64,000 nucleotides of DNA from Branchiostoma floridae (GCF_000003815.2 NC_049990.1:5589451-5653450); one strand, 5' to 3'; positions 31,906 to 43,787 are shown, counted from the stretch's first letter. A program made the numbers and translations. The notes: generated by a model from the sequence alone, not told the origin.

Positions 31906-32055
31906 GCAGAGGTTAGGCTCCGGCTGTTTTCTGGCGTTTTTTTTAGTCGTTCTTATCGGGTTTTCTACAAGGTACTGTTTCGCGAGACATCAAGAAAAAA
32001 ATACATAATAGAAAGCCCGATAAAAACGACTAAAAAACGTCAAAAACAGCCGGTA
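31906..32055. mobile_element. Class A hairpin element with eroded right end, about 150 bp
   Basis: Left TAGTCTTCAAGCAGAGGTTA, interior TTAGTCGTTCTTATCGGGTT and AGAAAGCCCGATAAAAACGA, right AAACAGCCGG then TA. CTCAAATAT flanks both sides exactly (31897-31905 and 32056-32064), a perfect 9-bp target duplication, so the right-end shortening happened at or after insertion. Confidence 0.85.
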
Positions 32056-32234
32056 CTCAAATATGATGCCAGTTTAATATGATTGCTCAGAATGAATATG
32101 ACATGTACGTGTGCATCTGTCTACTGACTGCGCATGTCTTTCACATCACAGGGCAGATTTTATGCTCAAGCGCCCTGACAGCTCGGCAGAGTGGAAAACA
32201 AGATAATCCTGTTAGTCTTGTTGGTTTACAACAG

Positions 32235-32375
32235 ATGTAACATGTGTAGGTAGGGGTGGGTACCAGTGAAGAAAATTAAGGTTCAGGTACGGTCCAGGTC
32301 CAGAGGAATCTTTGAAAACTTATGAGGGGGCGATACTTAAAACAATGGTTCATTTCGTTACAAAGAATTCTGTTT
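32235..32375. repeat. Dispersed repeat, partner at 50798-50965
   Basis: GTGGGTACCAGTGAAGAAAA, GGTACGGTCCAGGTC, TTTGAAAACTT, CAATGGTTCATTTC and GAGTATCCG occur here and, in the same order, near 50798-50965. Confidence 0.7.
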
Positions 32376-32689
32376 GGTGGAGTATCCGGCGTCCATTGGC
32401 GTTTTAAAGTCCTATCCGAGTCAAGTAAACACTAACTGCCTCTGTTTTAGACCTTGGTTTGACTGTAGAAGCCTAGTAAAAATGATTACCAACTCTTTCC
32501 TGCTTCGCTCTTGTTCTTTTCTTGGATCTGGAAGCCCAAAACCACGTCAACGCCTGCCGGTATAATTTGTCAATTTTCGGATCTGTGCAAAATCAGCTTA
32601 ACTGATTTTTTTGGACCGTTCCAACAAGAAAAGGCGGTTTGTACCAGTGTTGGTTGGATATGAGGAAAAGCCATTTAAAACGTTCCCGC
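32376..32689. other. Intergenic DNA
   Basis: Nothing recognised. Confidence 0.5.
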
Positions 32690-32830
32690 CAAGAATATTT
32701 CTGTAACCAATAGCGTTGCTCCTTGCTGTCACGTGACAGTAATATTTGAAATGCCATGCGTAGCAAAGCTTCAGATGGTAACACAACATTCCTTATTATC
32801 GCTACAGAAGGTATATATAAGAAGCAAAAA
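32690..32830 (+). promoter_or_regulatory. Candidate CCAAT/TATA promoter
   Basis: AACCAATAG at about 32706, the E-box TCACGTGACA at about 32730, and GGTATATATAAGAAG at about 32810 (TATA-like) are spaced as in a classical animal promoter. No recognisable coding exon follows; the plus-strand frame at 32952-33215 has no known domain and overlaps an inverted-repeat element. Confidence 0.3.
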
Positions 32831-33054
32831 AAGTGACGTGTTGTTCAAAATAACAATAACACAGCTGAAAATAGTGGTCCACTTTTCAATTGTACTTGTT
32901 GAAAAGAGCTAAAGGAATTTTCTTCGGTGAAAACTGCACATAGCTTCTGTCTTGTTTTCTCTCTGTCACGACCAGCTAGTGAAAAGTTTGCTCTGCGATG
33001 AGCTAAACTGGTTCGAAATCACTTTCAATTTCACTGCGGCCTCGGTTACATCCT

Positions 33055-33302
33055 TATATCCCCTTTCCGCTGGGACGGCGCTCTCGTCGCGCTTTTTCTG
33101 CGACCTGAAATTTGACAGATCGCTCAACGAATTGTATCGAAAAGAAACAGATCTCTTTACACTTTGTGTGTTTTGTTGTGCCCTCAGTCACACTTTTACA
33201 TGCTGTATGATATAGCCAGCAAGAAATCACAGGTTACACATATCCTATTTAGGTCGCAGTGAGAGCGCAGCGCGATCGCCGTCTAGCGGAAAGGGGGCCT
33301 TA
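33055..33302. mobile_element. Inverted-repeat element with CCCCTTTCCGCT ends, about 248 bp
   Basis: Left TCCCCTTTCCGCTGGGACGG then CGCTCTCGTCGCGC, right GCGCGATCGCCGTCTAGCGG then AAAGGGGG, an imperfect terminal inverted repeat. CCTTA lies within a few bases of both ends. No coding capacity. Confidence 0.65.
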
Positions 33303-33424
33303 ATGAGTTGGATTTTCCTTCAGGTGTGTCAGGATATAGTGTCTTTGATCGGAGGCCGCAGGTTGTTGATGACGTCACACCCCGTACTTCACTCCCACAC
33401 ACAGACAGGAAACTAATCAGTTTG

Positions 33425-34435
33425 CTCTGGAGAGGTTTGTTTTCTCGCGAAACTTGCGTCAGAACGTGTGTTTCACAACTTAGCGCTTCATGTTCGCCCT
33501 CTAGAACGATACAGAGGGTTCATTTGTGGAAAACACAGTGAAAAATGCCTCGGGTTGTTTGTCGCTACAGACAAGGCTTGGGAAAGGTGGTAAAAAGGTA
33601 GGTTAAGTTATGGTTTGTTTTCTCGCGAAACTTGCGCCAGAACATGTGTTTCACAACTAAGCGCTTCATGTTCGTACTCAAAGCGTCTCTATGAAGTATA
33701 ATGATATGAAATATACAGAGGGTTCGTTTGTGAAAACACACAGTGGAAAACGCCTCGGGTTGTTTGTCGCTACAGACAAGGCTTGGGAAAGGTGGTAAAA
33801 AGGTAGGTTAAGTTATGGTTTGTTTTCTCGCGAAATTTGCGCCAGAACGTGTGTTTCACAACTAAACGCTCCATGTTCGCTCTTTTCATCAATGAGTCTC
33901 TATAATGACGCTGGAAAGATACAGAGGGTTCGTTTGTGGAAAACACACAGTGGAAAACACCTCGGGTTCTTGTCGCTACAGACAAGGCTTGGGAAAGGTG
34001 GTAAAAAGGTAGGTCAAGTTATGGTTTGTTTTCTCGCGAAACTTGCGTCAGAAAGTGTATTTCACAACTAAGCGCTTCATGTTCGGGCTCTTCATCAAAG
34101 CGTCTCTATAATGACTTGAAAGATACAGAGGGTTCGTTTGTGGAAAACACACGGTGAAAAATACCTCGGGTTGTTTGCCACTGCTGATAAGGAATGCGAA
34201 AGGTGGTAAAAAAGTAGGTTAAGGTATGGTTTGTTTTCTCGCGAAACTTGCGTCAGAAAGTGTGTTTCACATCTAAACGATTCATGTTCGCACTCAAAGC
34301 GTCTCTATGATGATATGAAAGATACAGCGGGTTCATAGTGTGAAAAATATTCAGCGAAAAACACCTCGGGTTGTTTGCCACTACTGACTAGCATTGGAAA
34401 ATGTGGTAAAAAAAGGTAGGTTAAGTTATGGTTAG
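33425..34435. repeat. Tandem repeat, unit about 205 bp, five copies
   Basis: GGTTTGTTTTCTCGCGAAA starts at about 33434, 33612, 33818, 34023 and 34228; the last intervals are 203-206 bp, the first 178. Each unit has ACTTGCGYCAGAA, GTGTTTCACAACTAAGCGCT, ATACAGAGGGTTCGTTTGTG and GGTGGTAAAAAGGTAGGTTA. Copies are very similar. Confidence 0.95.
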
Positions 34436-34479
34436 TTACATTGGCTTTTTTTAGGAAGTAGGGACCGAGGGTTAGTAAT

Positions 34480-34605
34480 CCACTGATGATCCACCTTTTA
34501 CCTCCCCCCCCCCCCTGCCCAACCAAAGTAAGGTAGCCATTGTTACCCTGGGTGGAGTGAGGAAAGTTGTATCAAGTGCCGGCCTTTCCCATGCACACAG
34601 ATTAG
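34480..34605 (-). mobile_element. SINE-like element, copy 2 (fragment)
   Basis: CCACCTTTTACCTCCCC, CCCAACCAAAG, GGGTGGAGTGAGGAAAG and GGCCTTTCCCATG follow the same order as 12610-12710. A poly(C) run of about twelve interrupts it. Confidence 0.6.
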
Positions 34606-34779
34606 ATAGAGTAGTTCTGAAAACGTTGTTATTGGCGTAGGCCTATTCGCAGAAAAGACGTCAAACCCATCAAAAAGGCTTAAGTAGAAATAGATGTAGA
34701 TTAGACATTATTTCTGCTTTGATTTATCCATAGATTTCCATTTCCTTCTCTGTAAAGTATACCATTGTATGTTTACCAC

Positions 34780-34850
34780 TACTTTACTTTGCAATTAGCT
34801 ATAGCCCTCGGGCACGAACTTGCAATAAAGGTTATTATTGTTATTATAAA
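34780..34850 (+). mobile_element. LINE-like 3' end with TTATTA tail
   Basis: AGCCCTCGGGCACGAACTTG then CAATAAAGGTTATTATTGTT ending in ATTATAA looks like a non-LTR retrotransposon 3' terminus with a simple-repeat tail. Confidence 0.45.
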
Positions 34851-35124
34851 AATTTATTTAGTACAAAAGAAATTATAATTGTCTTCACAAAGGTATTTAA
34901 CGCGATACTTGTGACAAAAAGAATTCATCACACAAAAAGAATCCCTACAGAGAAGGTCAATCTCTCTGCATCTTCAAACGTCACTGTTACGTATGGGGAA
35001 CTGAGGTGAGACATCTCCTTGGTACTGAAAAGCTTTTAACTGCATTGTGCGTTTCAGTTTTCCTCTGGTTCTCTATTTGATTGCCAACATATGGACCTTT
35101 CCTCTCTCATGCGAGTCTCTTTCT
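34851..35124. other. AT-rich intergenic DNA
   Basis: Nothing recognised. Confidence 0.5.
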
Positions 35125-35154
35125 TCCCCCCCTCTCTCTCTCTCTCTCACTCTG

Positions 35155-35190
<36 letters not shown>

Positions 35191-35200
35191 TCTCTCTGCT
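35125..35200. repeat. (CT)n microsatellite
   Basis: About 75 bases of CT/TC repeat with a few CACT or GTCT interruptions. Confidence 0.95.
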
Positions 35201-36870
35201 CTGACTACATGAATCATATTCATACTACATTTCTCGAATACACAACGCTAAGCATATTTGGAGATGTATCGTCGGCACAGCGCTTTCCCGTCGATACTAA
35301 TCTTACCGATTCGCGTGAAATGTTGTTAAGAACAATGCAGCCTTTGTGGCAGGTCGAATAGATCCAGAGGTGTCCCGGCTGTGTGCGTCACGATGTTTTG
35401 TCTGTATTGTTTTCAGTGCCGACTGGAATTTGAATGTATTTAATTTCTGACAGTTTATTGCTGAGGGGTTGAATGCCACTGTCGTCATAGTGACGTAGAT
35501 GCTTTATAAACATTTGGTCTGCTTAATTCGACAAAGATTGAACTTCGTGAACATGACGCCTGTCCTGTCGAGCTGTTTTTGAACACAGCCCAGTCCTCGA
35601 GAAGCAGTGTCGCTAGAGAGGATCAAATATTATTCTTGTTTTGCTCTGCAGTAATAGCCACAGGATAGTTGGGAAGCTTCGGTTGTGCTTGCTGATTAGC
35701 AAAGTAATAAGTGTTTTATAAGTGCATAAAATTCGTATTGAAAAATAATCATCCAGTAGTTTAAGACTGAAATAAAATGCATACCCCTTTGTGTAGAATG
35801 GTATAATCCTGTGACCGCCAAAATGCGTTTTTTTTTCAAAAGCACCTCCTTGTTAACAAACCTCGTCAGGCCGCCCACGATGTGATCTTGAAACTGAAAC
35901 TAGAAAGGCCGGTATTTGCTTAGGAGCAAATTCAGCTATTTTTACTCCGCCCCTCCTTGCAAAAATGGACTGTTCCAAAATTGAATTTGAAAAAAAAGAT
36001 CCAATTTGAGAATGACTCGGAATTACGGTTCAGTAATCACACTTTATTTCTTGATTACAACACGCAAACAGCATGCTAGTGATTCACACATTAACAAAGA
36101 AGACACCGTTGTTCTTAAAGAAAGAAAATTTTATTTCAAAAACGGATCGGTCGTATTTTCTCTACAGAATGGACACGTTATGAGACCCTAAACTTTGTTG
36201 TTTCATACCCACAGTAGACAATAGCGTCGTTTCCCTGCTTATGTACACAAGACAAGGGCAGTCACTGTACATATTCAAGATTGTCACAAGTATTATCAAT
36301 CTTCATACAAACAGACCTCACTAAACAAACTTCTTTACCAAAATATGCTTTTCAGCACTGTTCTACTCAGCCGTTTTCAGTGAAGTGTATGTTTGTAAAA
36401 TCCAATTGGATAGCATGGCTGCACTGCAATGCCATTATCAGTACAAATACATATAAAGTCGTTCATTGTATTCAGACATGAAGGATCGCATTCTGTTTTT
36501 ATACTTATAATTAGCTTATACATTATACGTATTGATGAACAAAGCTTATTAGTCACTGTATATTTGCACCAAGTCTGTTTTGTATATCTTAATGTTTTGT
36601 ATTCTTTTGTTTAAATGTAGTAATCATGTGTCTGTAATAACTTACGGTCTCATTTATTTTGCACATAAACTAATTAGTATATGATTGTTTGATTGTGCTG
36701 AGTAACAGTTTATAGTACAGTGCATTATCAAATTACACAGCATATACCATGTCGTGGTGTCTGAAAAGTCATAAAAATGTACTCATGTCTGTCATGAAAT
36801 GCAATGTTTGACATCATGGTTGATATTGTATAATCACAGTTACAGTATTGTCCCAAATAGACTAATCATA
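35201..36870. other. AT-rich intergenic DNA
   Basis: No gene, element or repeat recognised. Open frames here are short and AT-driven. Confidence 0.55.
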
Positions 36871-36875
36871 TTCAA

Positions 36876-39125
36876 AGCTGGTGTTTCTGTCACAATTTCA
36901 TTATTGTAGCCAGTTGACTATTGTGCCCTCTGAAAGCCGCCGCATTAGGGCAGTCTTCTTAGTAACATTAGAGTTCCAGCATCAGGTAAATAATGGCACT
37001 GTCAAACTGACAACTTCCATCAAGACATAAACCCAGGTGTCTGCACAACGTTCTTGGTGTCTCCTCTTCATCTGCTACAAAATAGAATAGAATACAATAA
37101 TTATTGTTTCCTTTGTGTAATTTCATGTGCCACCCAGAGTATCCTTTTTGTTTGTTCACTAGAAAAAAGTCACACCTGATTACGTATACAACCAACATGC
37201 ATGGACAATTCCCAAGTTCAGTTCAGTTCATCCTCGGGGAGGTGACACCCGAAAATCTCTACTATATACTATGGAAGAGAACTACTCTACACTTTTCACA
37301 GTATACAGTACTGTCTCAATCACTGCACAGTGCAAAAATATTCCATATCGTGATTAAATAGCTGCACATGCATGCGTGCGCTCGTAAGCCCCCCTCCCAT
37401 CTAAATTTGCGCCATATCTATCACTAAACCCAACACCCTAAACTCGCGTAAAAATAAAAAAAAAACTACCGGTCCGCAAACGGCGACAAGCTTCCCGAAT
37501 TTGTTACAGCTTTTGTGTATTCTTGTCAATTGTAAGATAACAGTACAGTTTTTTTTTTACTTACTTTTGACGGAACAATATTCTTCGGCGCGCGGTCTGC
37601 ACCCGTGGCACAGCATTATAACCTGCTAATTCGAAAGACCCTTCCTCATTGGCTGTAGCCGAGTTGCCGATATTATATGCTGAATGTCGCGCGCCGTGTT
37701 CTTAACTACAGTAATCCATTTAGCGACGACGTGCACGGCCGCCGCCAGCCGCCATTTGGCCCTGCACATGTCAAGGTGATTACGTCATTTACTATATATG
37801 GTGACACGCTCAGAGGCGGCGAAGACGAAAACGGAGACGAAAAAAACCCGCCAAATCGGCTTATAAATCATTTTTAGGTGATTTTGTGCCACAAATGATA
37901 ACGGGGTCTTTTTAGTAAATATCATGCACTATCATACCAAATTTCGGGTCCCTTGGGCTTAATACCTGGGCACGGGAGGCACAATTATACAGTTCGGTCA
38001 GAACACCACCTAAAGACATCCATAAAATCATTTTAAAGTATCTATCAAAAAACAGAAAAAACGGGTCTGGGTATCGGCCCACTCTACCTTTGTGCCAAAT
38101 TTCAGGTCATTCGGTGCAGGAACGATGGTATTTCTGTCATAATTTCATAATGTATGTGGGAACACTTCTTGCATTTGACTTTGCTATCCTCTTCTTGGTG
38201 TCTGTTGGTGCCACTTGTAGCCAGTTGACTATTGTACCCTCTTACAGGCCAAAGTTTCAGCACCCGGCCAATAATAAATTTAGCACTGTCAAATTGACAC
38301 CTTCTATCAAGGCACAATCCCATGTGTCTGCACAACTAGTGGTGTATCATCTTCATCCAGTAGAAAATAGAATACAATATACAATAATTAGTATTTCCTT
38401 TGTGTAGTTTCATGTACCACCGCGCCATTCTGTACGCCCTGCTGTATCGCTAAACCCGACATTCTAAACTTGCGTTAATTAAACGTACAAAAATTACACA
38501 ATAACGACGACAAGCTACCCAAATTTGTTACTGTGTTTGTGCATTGTAGCCAATTGTAAGTTAAACAGTACGATTTTTTACTTACTTTTAACAAATTTCT
38601 TCCCCGACGACATGTTCTCCTGGTATGGTATTAAGCTGCTAATATGAAAGTACACTTCCTCGCAGTGGCTGTACCAAATCAGGTCATCGCTTCCGCTAAG
38701 TGCCGCGCGTATTGGTGACGCGGTAATTACATTTAGGCACAACTCACAGCTGCACCACATTACGTCACTCGCGAGAACGTGACCATATATGGTCACACGC
38801 GCGAATCGCGTGAAACGAGTGAAAATACACGTAGATGCCCCGCCAAACCGGCTTATAAATCATTATGAAGTGATTTTTGCCCAAAAATGATAACGTGGTA
38901 CTTTTAATAACTATCTCACGCAGTATCATGCAAAATTTTAGGTCATTTGGACTGAGTACCTGGGCACGGGAGGCAAGAATATACAGTCATGGTCAGAAAT
39001 GGACCTAAAAACATCCATAAAATCATTTTAAAGGTATCCATAAAAAAAATGAGAAAAACGTCTGGGGGTATTGGCCCACTCTACCTTTGTGCCAAATTTC
39101 AGGTCATTCGGTGCAGGAACGACGG
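36876..39125. repeat. Tandem duplication of about 1.0-1.2 kb
   Basis: Collinear blocks occur twice: TGTAGCCAGTTGACTATTGT (36905 / 38215); GTGTCTGCACAAC (37037 / 38317); TTTCCTTTGTGTA (37107 / 38394); AATTGTAAG then an ACAGTACRATTTTTTTACTTAC-type stretch (37528-37564 / 38551-38585); a TATATATGGT-containing segment (about 37793 / 38784); CCGGCTTATAAATCATT-type (37855 / 38850); ACCTGGGCACGGGAGGCA (37966 / 38959); TCGGCCCACTCTACCTTTGT-type (38075 / 39070). The offset varies from about 990 to 1310 bp because of later indels. No coding sequence recognised; frames such as 38090-38407 are incidental. Confidence 0.9.
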
Positions 39126-39195
39126 AGAGGAATCACTTTAACGATCGCGACAGGAGAAAGAAAGAAAGAAGAAACCGTATGAAAACAATATTTTT

Positions 39196-39236
39196 ACTCC
39201 CGAGCGTACCTACGGTACGCGGAGTAAAAATAATTA
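39196..39236. other. Hairpin sequence, GGAGTAAAAAT ends
   Basis: ATTTTTACTCC, three extra bases, GCGTACC, then TAC, then GGTACGC and GGAGTAAAAAT: about 18 paired bases around a three-base loop. It does not coincide with any element end seen elsewhere in the window. Confidence 0.7.
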
Positions 39237-39239
39237 AGG

Positions 39240-40500
39240 AACACGGGTTTGTGAAAACAGGTTGCGATGGTTCGTTTCCTGGCACCACGTGCAGGTGCCA
39301 TATAATAGGCTTGTTAGTCGTAGAGAAGTACTGTCGCTATTTATAACACGTTCTTACTTCACTAGTAGTACTAGTACTTGTCCTTAGATTACTTAGAACT
39401 ACTAGAACTTTATCATCCTGACCTGTACTTAGCTTTCAGAACGCAGTGTTCACAAAGTCACAACATTCAAACTTTATAGCAGAACTTGAAGATAAGATTT
39501 AGAATTCTTTAATGTCTGGTATTTTATAAACTGTGTCGTAGTTGTTTTACGTGAGCAAGTTTAAAACATATTTTACTGAGGAGCCTTAAAACAGTTTTTT
39601 TTTACATTCTGATAATCTGAAATATTTGAACAGTGCGGATGGATTCAAACACAAAATCTCAATTTTATGACATTCATATTTTCTAAGTTGACAGACGTGA
39701 CGTCATATATTCTCCTCGTCCATGAAACACTTAGTCAACCAATGAGCGCACAGGATCTGGAACGTACCATTTCATTTCCGATGTGAACATTCGGCCATTA
39801 CCTCAAAACTGCGATGTTATAATAAACACTTTGCATGTTCTGCACATACACTAAGAGTCTATAATTAACTGTGATAACAAAAAAAAAACTTCAAGGGCTA
39901 AACAAGAAATATTCAATAGCATTCCGAGGGCAAAGACTGAAAGAGAAAAAAACGCTTCCTGCAGCTGGTCAATTTCTCTGTAATCTCCAAGCAGATATTG
40001 GGAGGCAAAATCGTGACGTTTGCTAGCACCCAATTTTCCTATAGCAAAGCTGTGTGCCGCAAGAACAGGGAGCTGGAATAAATGTCAGAATGCCCTCACC
40101 GTCTGCTTCGAATGAACTGAAAGCCGTTGGTGTCGCAGTTTGTTAGCGAAATATATGGTACGCATTTTTGTCGACACGTTCGTATATCGAATGGCAGAGG
40201 GGAGATTACGAACAGCAAGCCGCTTTGCGCTGTGCAGAGGAAATGGGCGACATTTGGGCGCTTGTCTTACCAAAATGGTTATTTCCTGTTATAACGGTAT
40301 CTCGCCAAGTTATGCGCATCATTCAAACAACGCAAGACAAGACCGCCTCAAATTTCTACGCACTGCGTTCGTTTATTGTATCGAGTCAAGTGAGGCAAAT
40401 GGAATATGACCTGTATATTGGATTGTTTGTGAAAAAACGCATTTCCTGCTAAACGTACTAAATTTCTGCCAGTATAACACGTACAGCACATTGTATTTGT
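39240..40500. other. AT-rich intergenic DNA
   Basis: Contains a solo class B-like end at 39980-40020 (GTAATCTCCAAGCAGATATT then GGGAGGCAAAATCGTGACG). No gene recognised. Confidence 0.5.
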
Positions 40501-40504
40501 GGAT

Positions 40505-41860
40505 AAATACGTTATTTTACCCTCCTAAACATTTGCATAGGTGACCTGTAGTGTGCTAAACTCATTTTTTCTGTGTGGGCTTCCCGATTTTCTTTCCTTT
40601 TATTTTGTTTGCATTTTGGCTGGCTTCGCCCGGTTGTCCCGCGCATTTGAACAAGGTCGTCCTTTCTTCGGGGAGAAAGCGCGCCCGCGTTATCTGCATT
40701 ACCAATGGAGTATGGCAGATTTCTGAAAGGGTTTATTGCGAAGCGATGATTTGGGTAATCGTCGTGCGCGTTATCAGTGTGGCTGCACCTGTGGGCATGA
40801 CTACGCCGGTTACAACGCATATTTTCCCCGCTACCCCTCCCTCTCTCCCGCGCTTGTTCTGTTCCTACCTTCTCGGTGCGAACTATTCGAGAAGAAAAAA
40901 AAAAGACAAGACAGACTGTTTCTTTGAATTCTCTAGCGCACTTTCAATGCTGAAAGATTTCTTTCTCTGTGTGACATTTTCTCTTCTCTGACCGACCGCC
41001 ATGTTTCGTCAGAATTGCCTAATGTAATTTCAGTCCTTCTCGGCGGCCGCTTTTGGAAAGCAGAGTCGCTTTGTGGGGCGCACAATGCCCGCCATAACGA
41101 GCCACCCGCCACCCCCCTCCCCCATTGTTCTCGGTCATTCGATGAATGGTTTCCACTCATGTTCATTCAGCAGCGTCCCTTTGAATTTATAAGTTAATAA
41201 TTTGTTTGCCTCGTATCTGGAGCTTCGCTGATTAGAATAAACCTGCCCCATAAGGAGATAGAACCCCGGTTCCTTTCAGAGGCGGGCGCGCTTAAGGGAT
41301 ACGATTGTGGGTGAACTTATTCGTTCATTAAGGTGATATTAAAGGCGAATTTCCCGCCATTGTTGTGCCGATGCTTGCAGGGCAGGGAGCGATCCTTTTC
41401 TTCCGCCATGAATACGTTCTTATTCGGGAGGTAATTTCATTTCGCCGCGCTCTGACAGTCTGTGCGAAGAGCAGGCGATTTTCTCAGAAGTTGTTTGTGA
41501 GCGGCGCGCGGTTCTCTTGTAGTTGCGCGCACGTTAAGAGCCGGCGCCGCTGACGGCCGGGGATAGTCATCTCTCCGGCGACATGTCCTGGCGTCTCGGG
41601 TCCCACTATCTCTCTGTCCGGAGAGATCTAACCCGGTATCGTCAGACAGAGATGTATCTGTGTCAGTCATGTCTGTTCTACTTGTCAGTGGCGCCCGTGA
41701 AAGGTGCCACAGCGGTCGCGAGAGAAGAGCTAGAGAAAGACGTCCGCAAAGCCAAAGGACCGTAGCCCTCCGACCTAGTCCTACATCTTCTTTGCTTGGT
41801 AAGGTTGTATCTTCTTCTGTTTATAGCACTGCTTTGAACAAACCCAGCGCTACCTGATAT
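40505..41860. promoter_or_regulatory. GC/CpG-rich single-copy block, possible promoter
   Basis: Clearly GC-richer than its flanks, with E2F-like TTTCCCGCCATT at about 41350 and CpG clusters near 41500-41560 (GGCGCGCGG, GCCGGCGCCGC). A donor-like TTGGTAAGGTT lies at about 41796. The overlapping frames on both strands match no family I know. Promoter or enhancer is inferred. Confidence 0.35.
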
Positions 41861-42352
41861 GTCGTTTTTAGATCACTCGGTGCGGCACAAACAACGATCG
41901 AATAACAACGGTAGAATTTTTTCTTACAACTATTGGCTATGAAAGAGTGCTGAAAACGGAGTAAAGCCTGGTTTCCGGAGGGCCCTTGCCTAGAAGTTTA
42001 AATGATATTGGCCGTGGACGGTCTGAAAGGGGCTTTGACCTTTAATCTTAATACCTTGGCCCTTCAAAATTGACCCGTTTCTCACTTGTCTTCAGTGCAA
42101 GTGTACAAAAATGTGGATTTTTTTAATCCAAAAACTCTTCTTGTTAAATCCATGCGTATCCAGTAATATAGTAGGATTGTAGATGATGATGATGGTGGTA
42201 CAGAGCGCATGCGTATTGGTAACCTTTACAACGCGATCAATGACACTTTGTGACGGCAATGACAAAACGTGATTCGGCGATCAGTCGACTAAAAGATACA
42301 GACAAAAAGTTTATGGCGCCCCCCGTCTAAAATCAGGGATGGCTCCAAGTCC
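41861..42352. other. Intergenic DNA
   Basis: Nothing recognised. Confidence 0.5.
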
Positions 42353-42535
42353 TAATCTCCAAGCAGATTCTATGGCAGCATAAGATAGTATCAAAAGCTG
42401 CCAGAGGAGTTAAGCCGGTCTAGGAGTGTGTTTGGCTACGGGAGTGGCTGATGACTCCCTCTGGTAAGCTGTACTCCTTAGCCAGCTTTGATACTATCTT
42501 CTGCCGCTGGTAAATCTGCCTGGATCCGGAGATTA
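42353..42535. mobile_element. Class C hairpin element, 183 bp
   Basis: Left TAATCTCCAAGCAGATTCTA, right AAATCTGCCTGGATCCGGAG then ATTA. Interior arms AGATAGTATCAAAAGCTG and AGCTTTGATACTATCTT pair well. Confidence 0.8.
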
Positions 42536-42836
42536 CCATGATACTCTTCTCAGCGACCACCTGTCTAAATCGACCGTTTTTTTTCGGTCCCCATGGTGGT
42601 CGACTTGGGCAGGTTTGACTGTATTTAAGCCAAGTGGCTGGCAAGAAGGATGGGTGCTTCGATGCCAATTGACACTATCCGAGGGCTCACAGACCTATAT
42701 CTTGACTTTTAGCTTGGAGCCATGATATTTATACGTTTGCAAGTCGACCAAGATCTTTCTTTGATGCCTATACAAGTCATTGAAAACGGTTGGAAAGTCC
42801 TCATACTCATACTAACAAGACGACAATACAGTGGAA

Positions 42837-42990
42837 TCCAGTTAATTTCACAGCGAAGTATCGTACGCTTCTGTTAATTGCACGAAACCCCAAAATCCCA
42901 CCGTGGTGCGGCCCAGCTTAATAACTTCGCTTATTTGCACCATTTGGATATTTGCACGAAATGCACTGACAATGCACGGCTTCTACTGTA
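42837..42990. mobile_element. Pogo/Tigger-like short element, 154 bp
   Basis: TACAGTGGAATCCAGTTAAT at the left, TGCACGGCTTCTACTGTA at the right. It contains TTCTGTTAATTGCACGAAA and CGCTTATTTGCAC, the same vocabulary as 20653-20826. TA-bounded; no coding sequence. Confidence 0.5.
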
Positions 42991-43114
42991 TAGCTTTTCC
43001 TTCGGTATTTTTTGGTCGTCGTCGTCTAGTGCATGATCGGGTGCCGTCTGGGAAAGGTTTGATCACCTTAGCCTCTCCACATGTCACTTCAAAAATAGTA
43101 GCAATTGGCCAAAT

Positions 43115-43222
43115 AGCCAGATAACACACCAGGGGAGTTAGCCGGTCCAAACCTACACGATGCCCATGTCGCAAACTTGTATATCTTTTTGGCCAGGTTA
43201 GCCTCTGGTGTGTTATCTGTCT
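43115..43222. mobile_element. Hairpin with AGATAACACACCAG ends
   Basis: AGCCAGATAACACACCAGGG at 43115 and CTCTGGTGTGTTATCTGTC at 43203 are inverted repeats of about 16 bp. GTTAGCC occurs just inside both. Probably a small inverted-repeat element related to the CTCTACCAG class. Confidence 0.5.
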
Positions 43223-43434
43223 ATCAGCCTGGTAGAACAGATGATCATCTTGCGTCGCTCAGTTCTAGCTGTGCCCATCAGTGTTCTTTTTTTAACTCGA
43301 CTGTTGCGGTCCTTGTCTCTCCTTCAAGTGTCATTGAGCGTTTTAGTCTGTCTGGGTTTCATAGAGTATCATACTTCCCTCTAGTTATCCAATTTCTACT
43401 GTTTTCCCGGCTATCCGTGGAGCCTGGTAGAGGC

Positions 43435-43550
43435 TAATCACCAAGCAGATATTGCGTGGTGTAAGACAGTAACACAAGCTGGGGAAGGAGTTTAGCCGAC
43501 AGAGGAGTAAATTGGCCACTACTTGCCACGCAAGATCTGCTTGGAGATTA
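43435..43550. mobile_element. Class C hairpin element, 116 bp
   Basis: TAATCACCAAGCAGATATTG then CGTGGTGTAAGAC on the left, GCCACGCAAGATCTGCTTGG then AGATTA on the right. The flanks are GGTAGAGGC and GGTAGAGTC, a 9-bp target duplication with one mismatch. Confidence 0.85.
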
Positions 43551-43787
43551 GGTAGAGTCTACCTTTTCTGCACGAGCCCTGCCTCTGAAAACAAACGTGT
43601 TGTTCCCATTCCAAGAGTGCTTTGTTTGACCTCGTTAGAAAAGACAATGATCGAATGGGATTTTATATCTACAGCTTTTGTAACGTTCTTCGGTCCATTG
43701 TTTTTGGTCAATTGTTAACGATGATCAGTACCTCGTTAACAATGATAACTATCTAGTTAGCAAACAGATTTGCTTATCAATGACTGA

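Noticed and set aside
32952-33215. 87-codon frame downstream of the candidate TATA box
   Set aside because: More than half overlaps the inverted-repeat element at 33055-33302; the peptide has no known domain.
35047-35361. 104-codon Ser/Leu-rich frame
   Set aside because: Its core is the translated CT microsatellite.
38090-38407. 105-codon plus-strand frame
   Set aside because: It lies within the 1.1-kb tandem duplication and the other copy does not keep the frame open.
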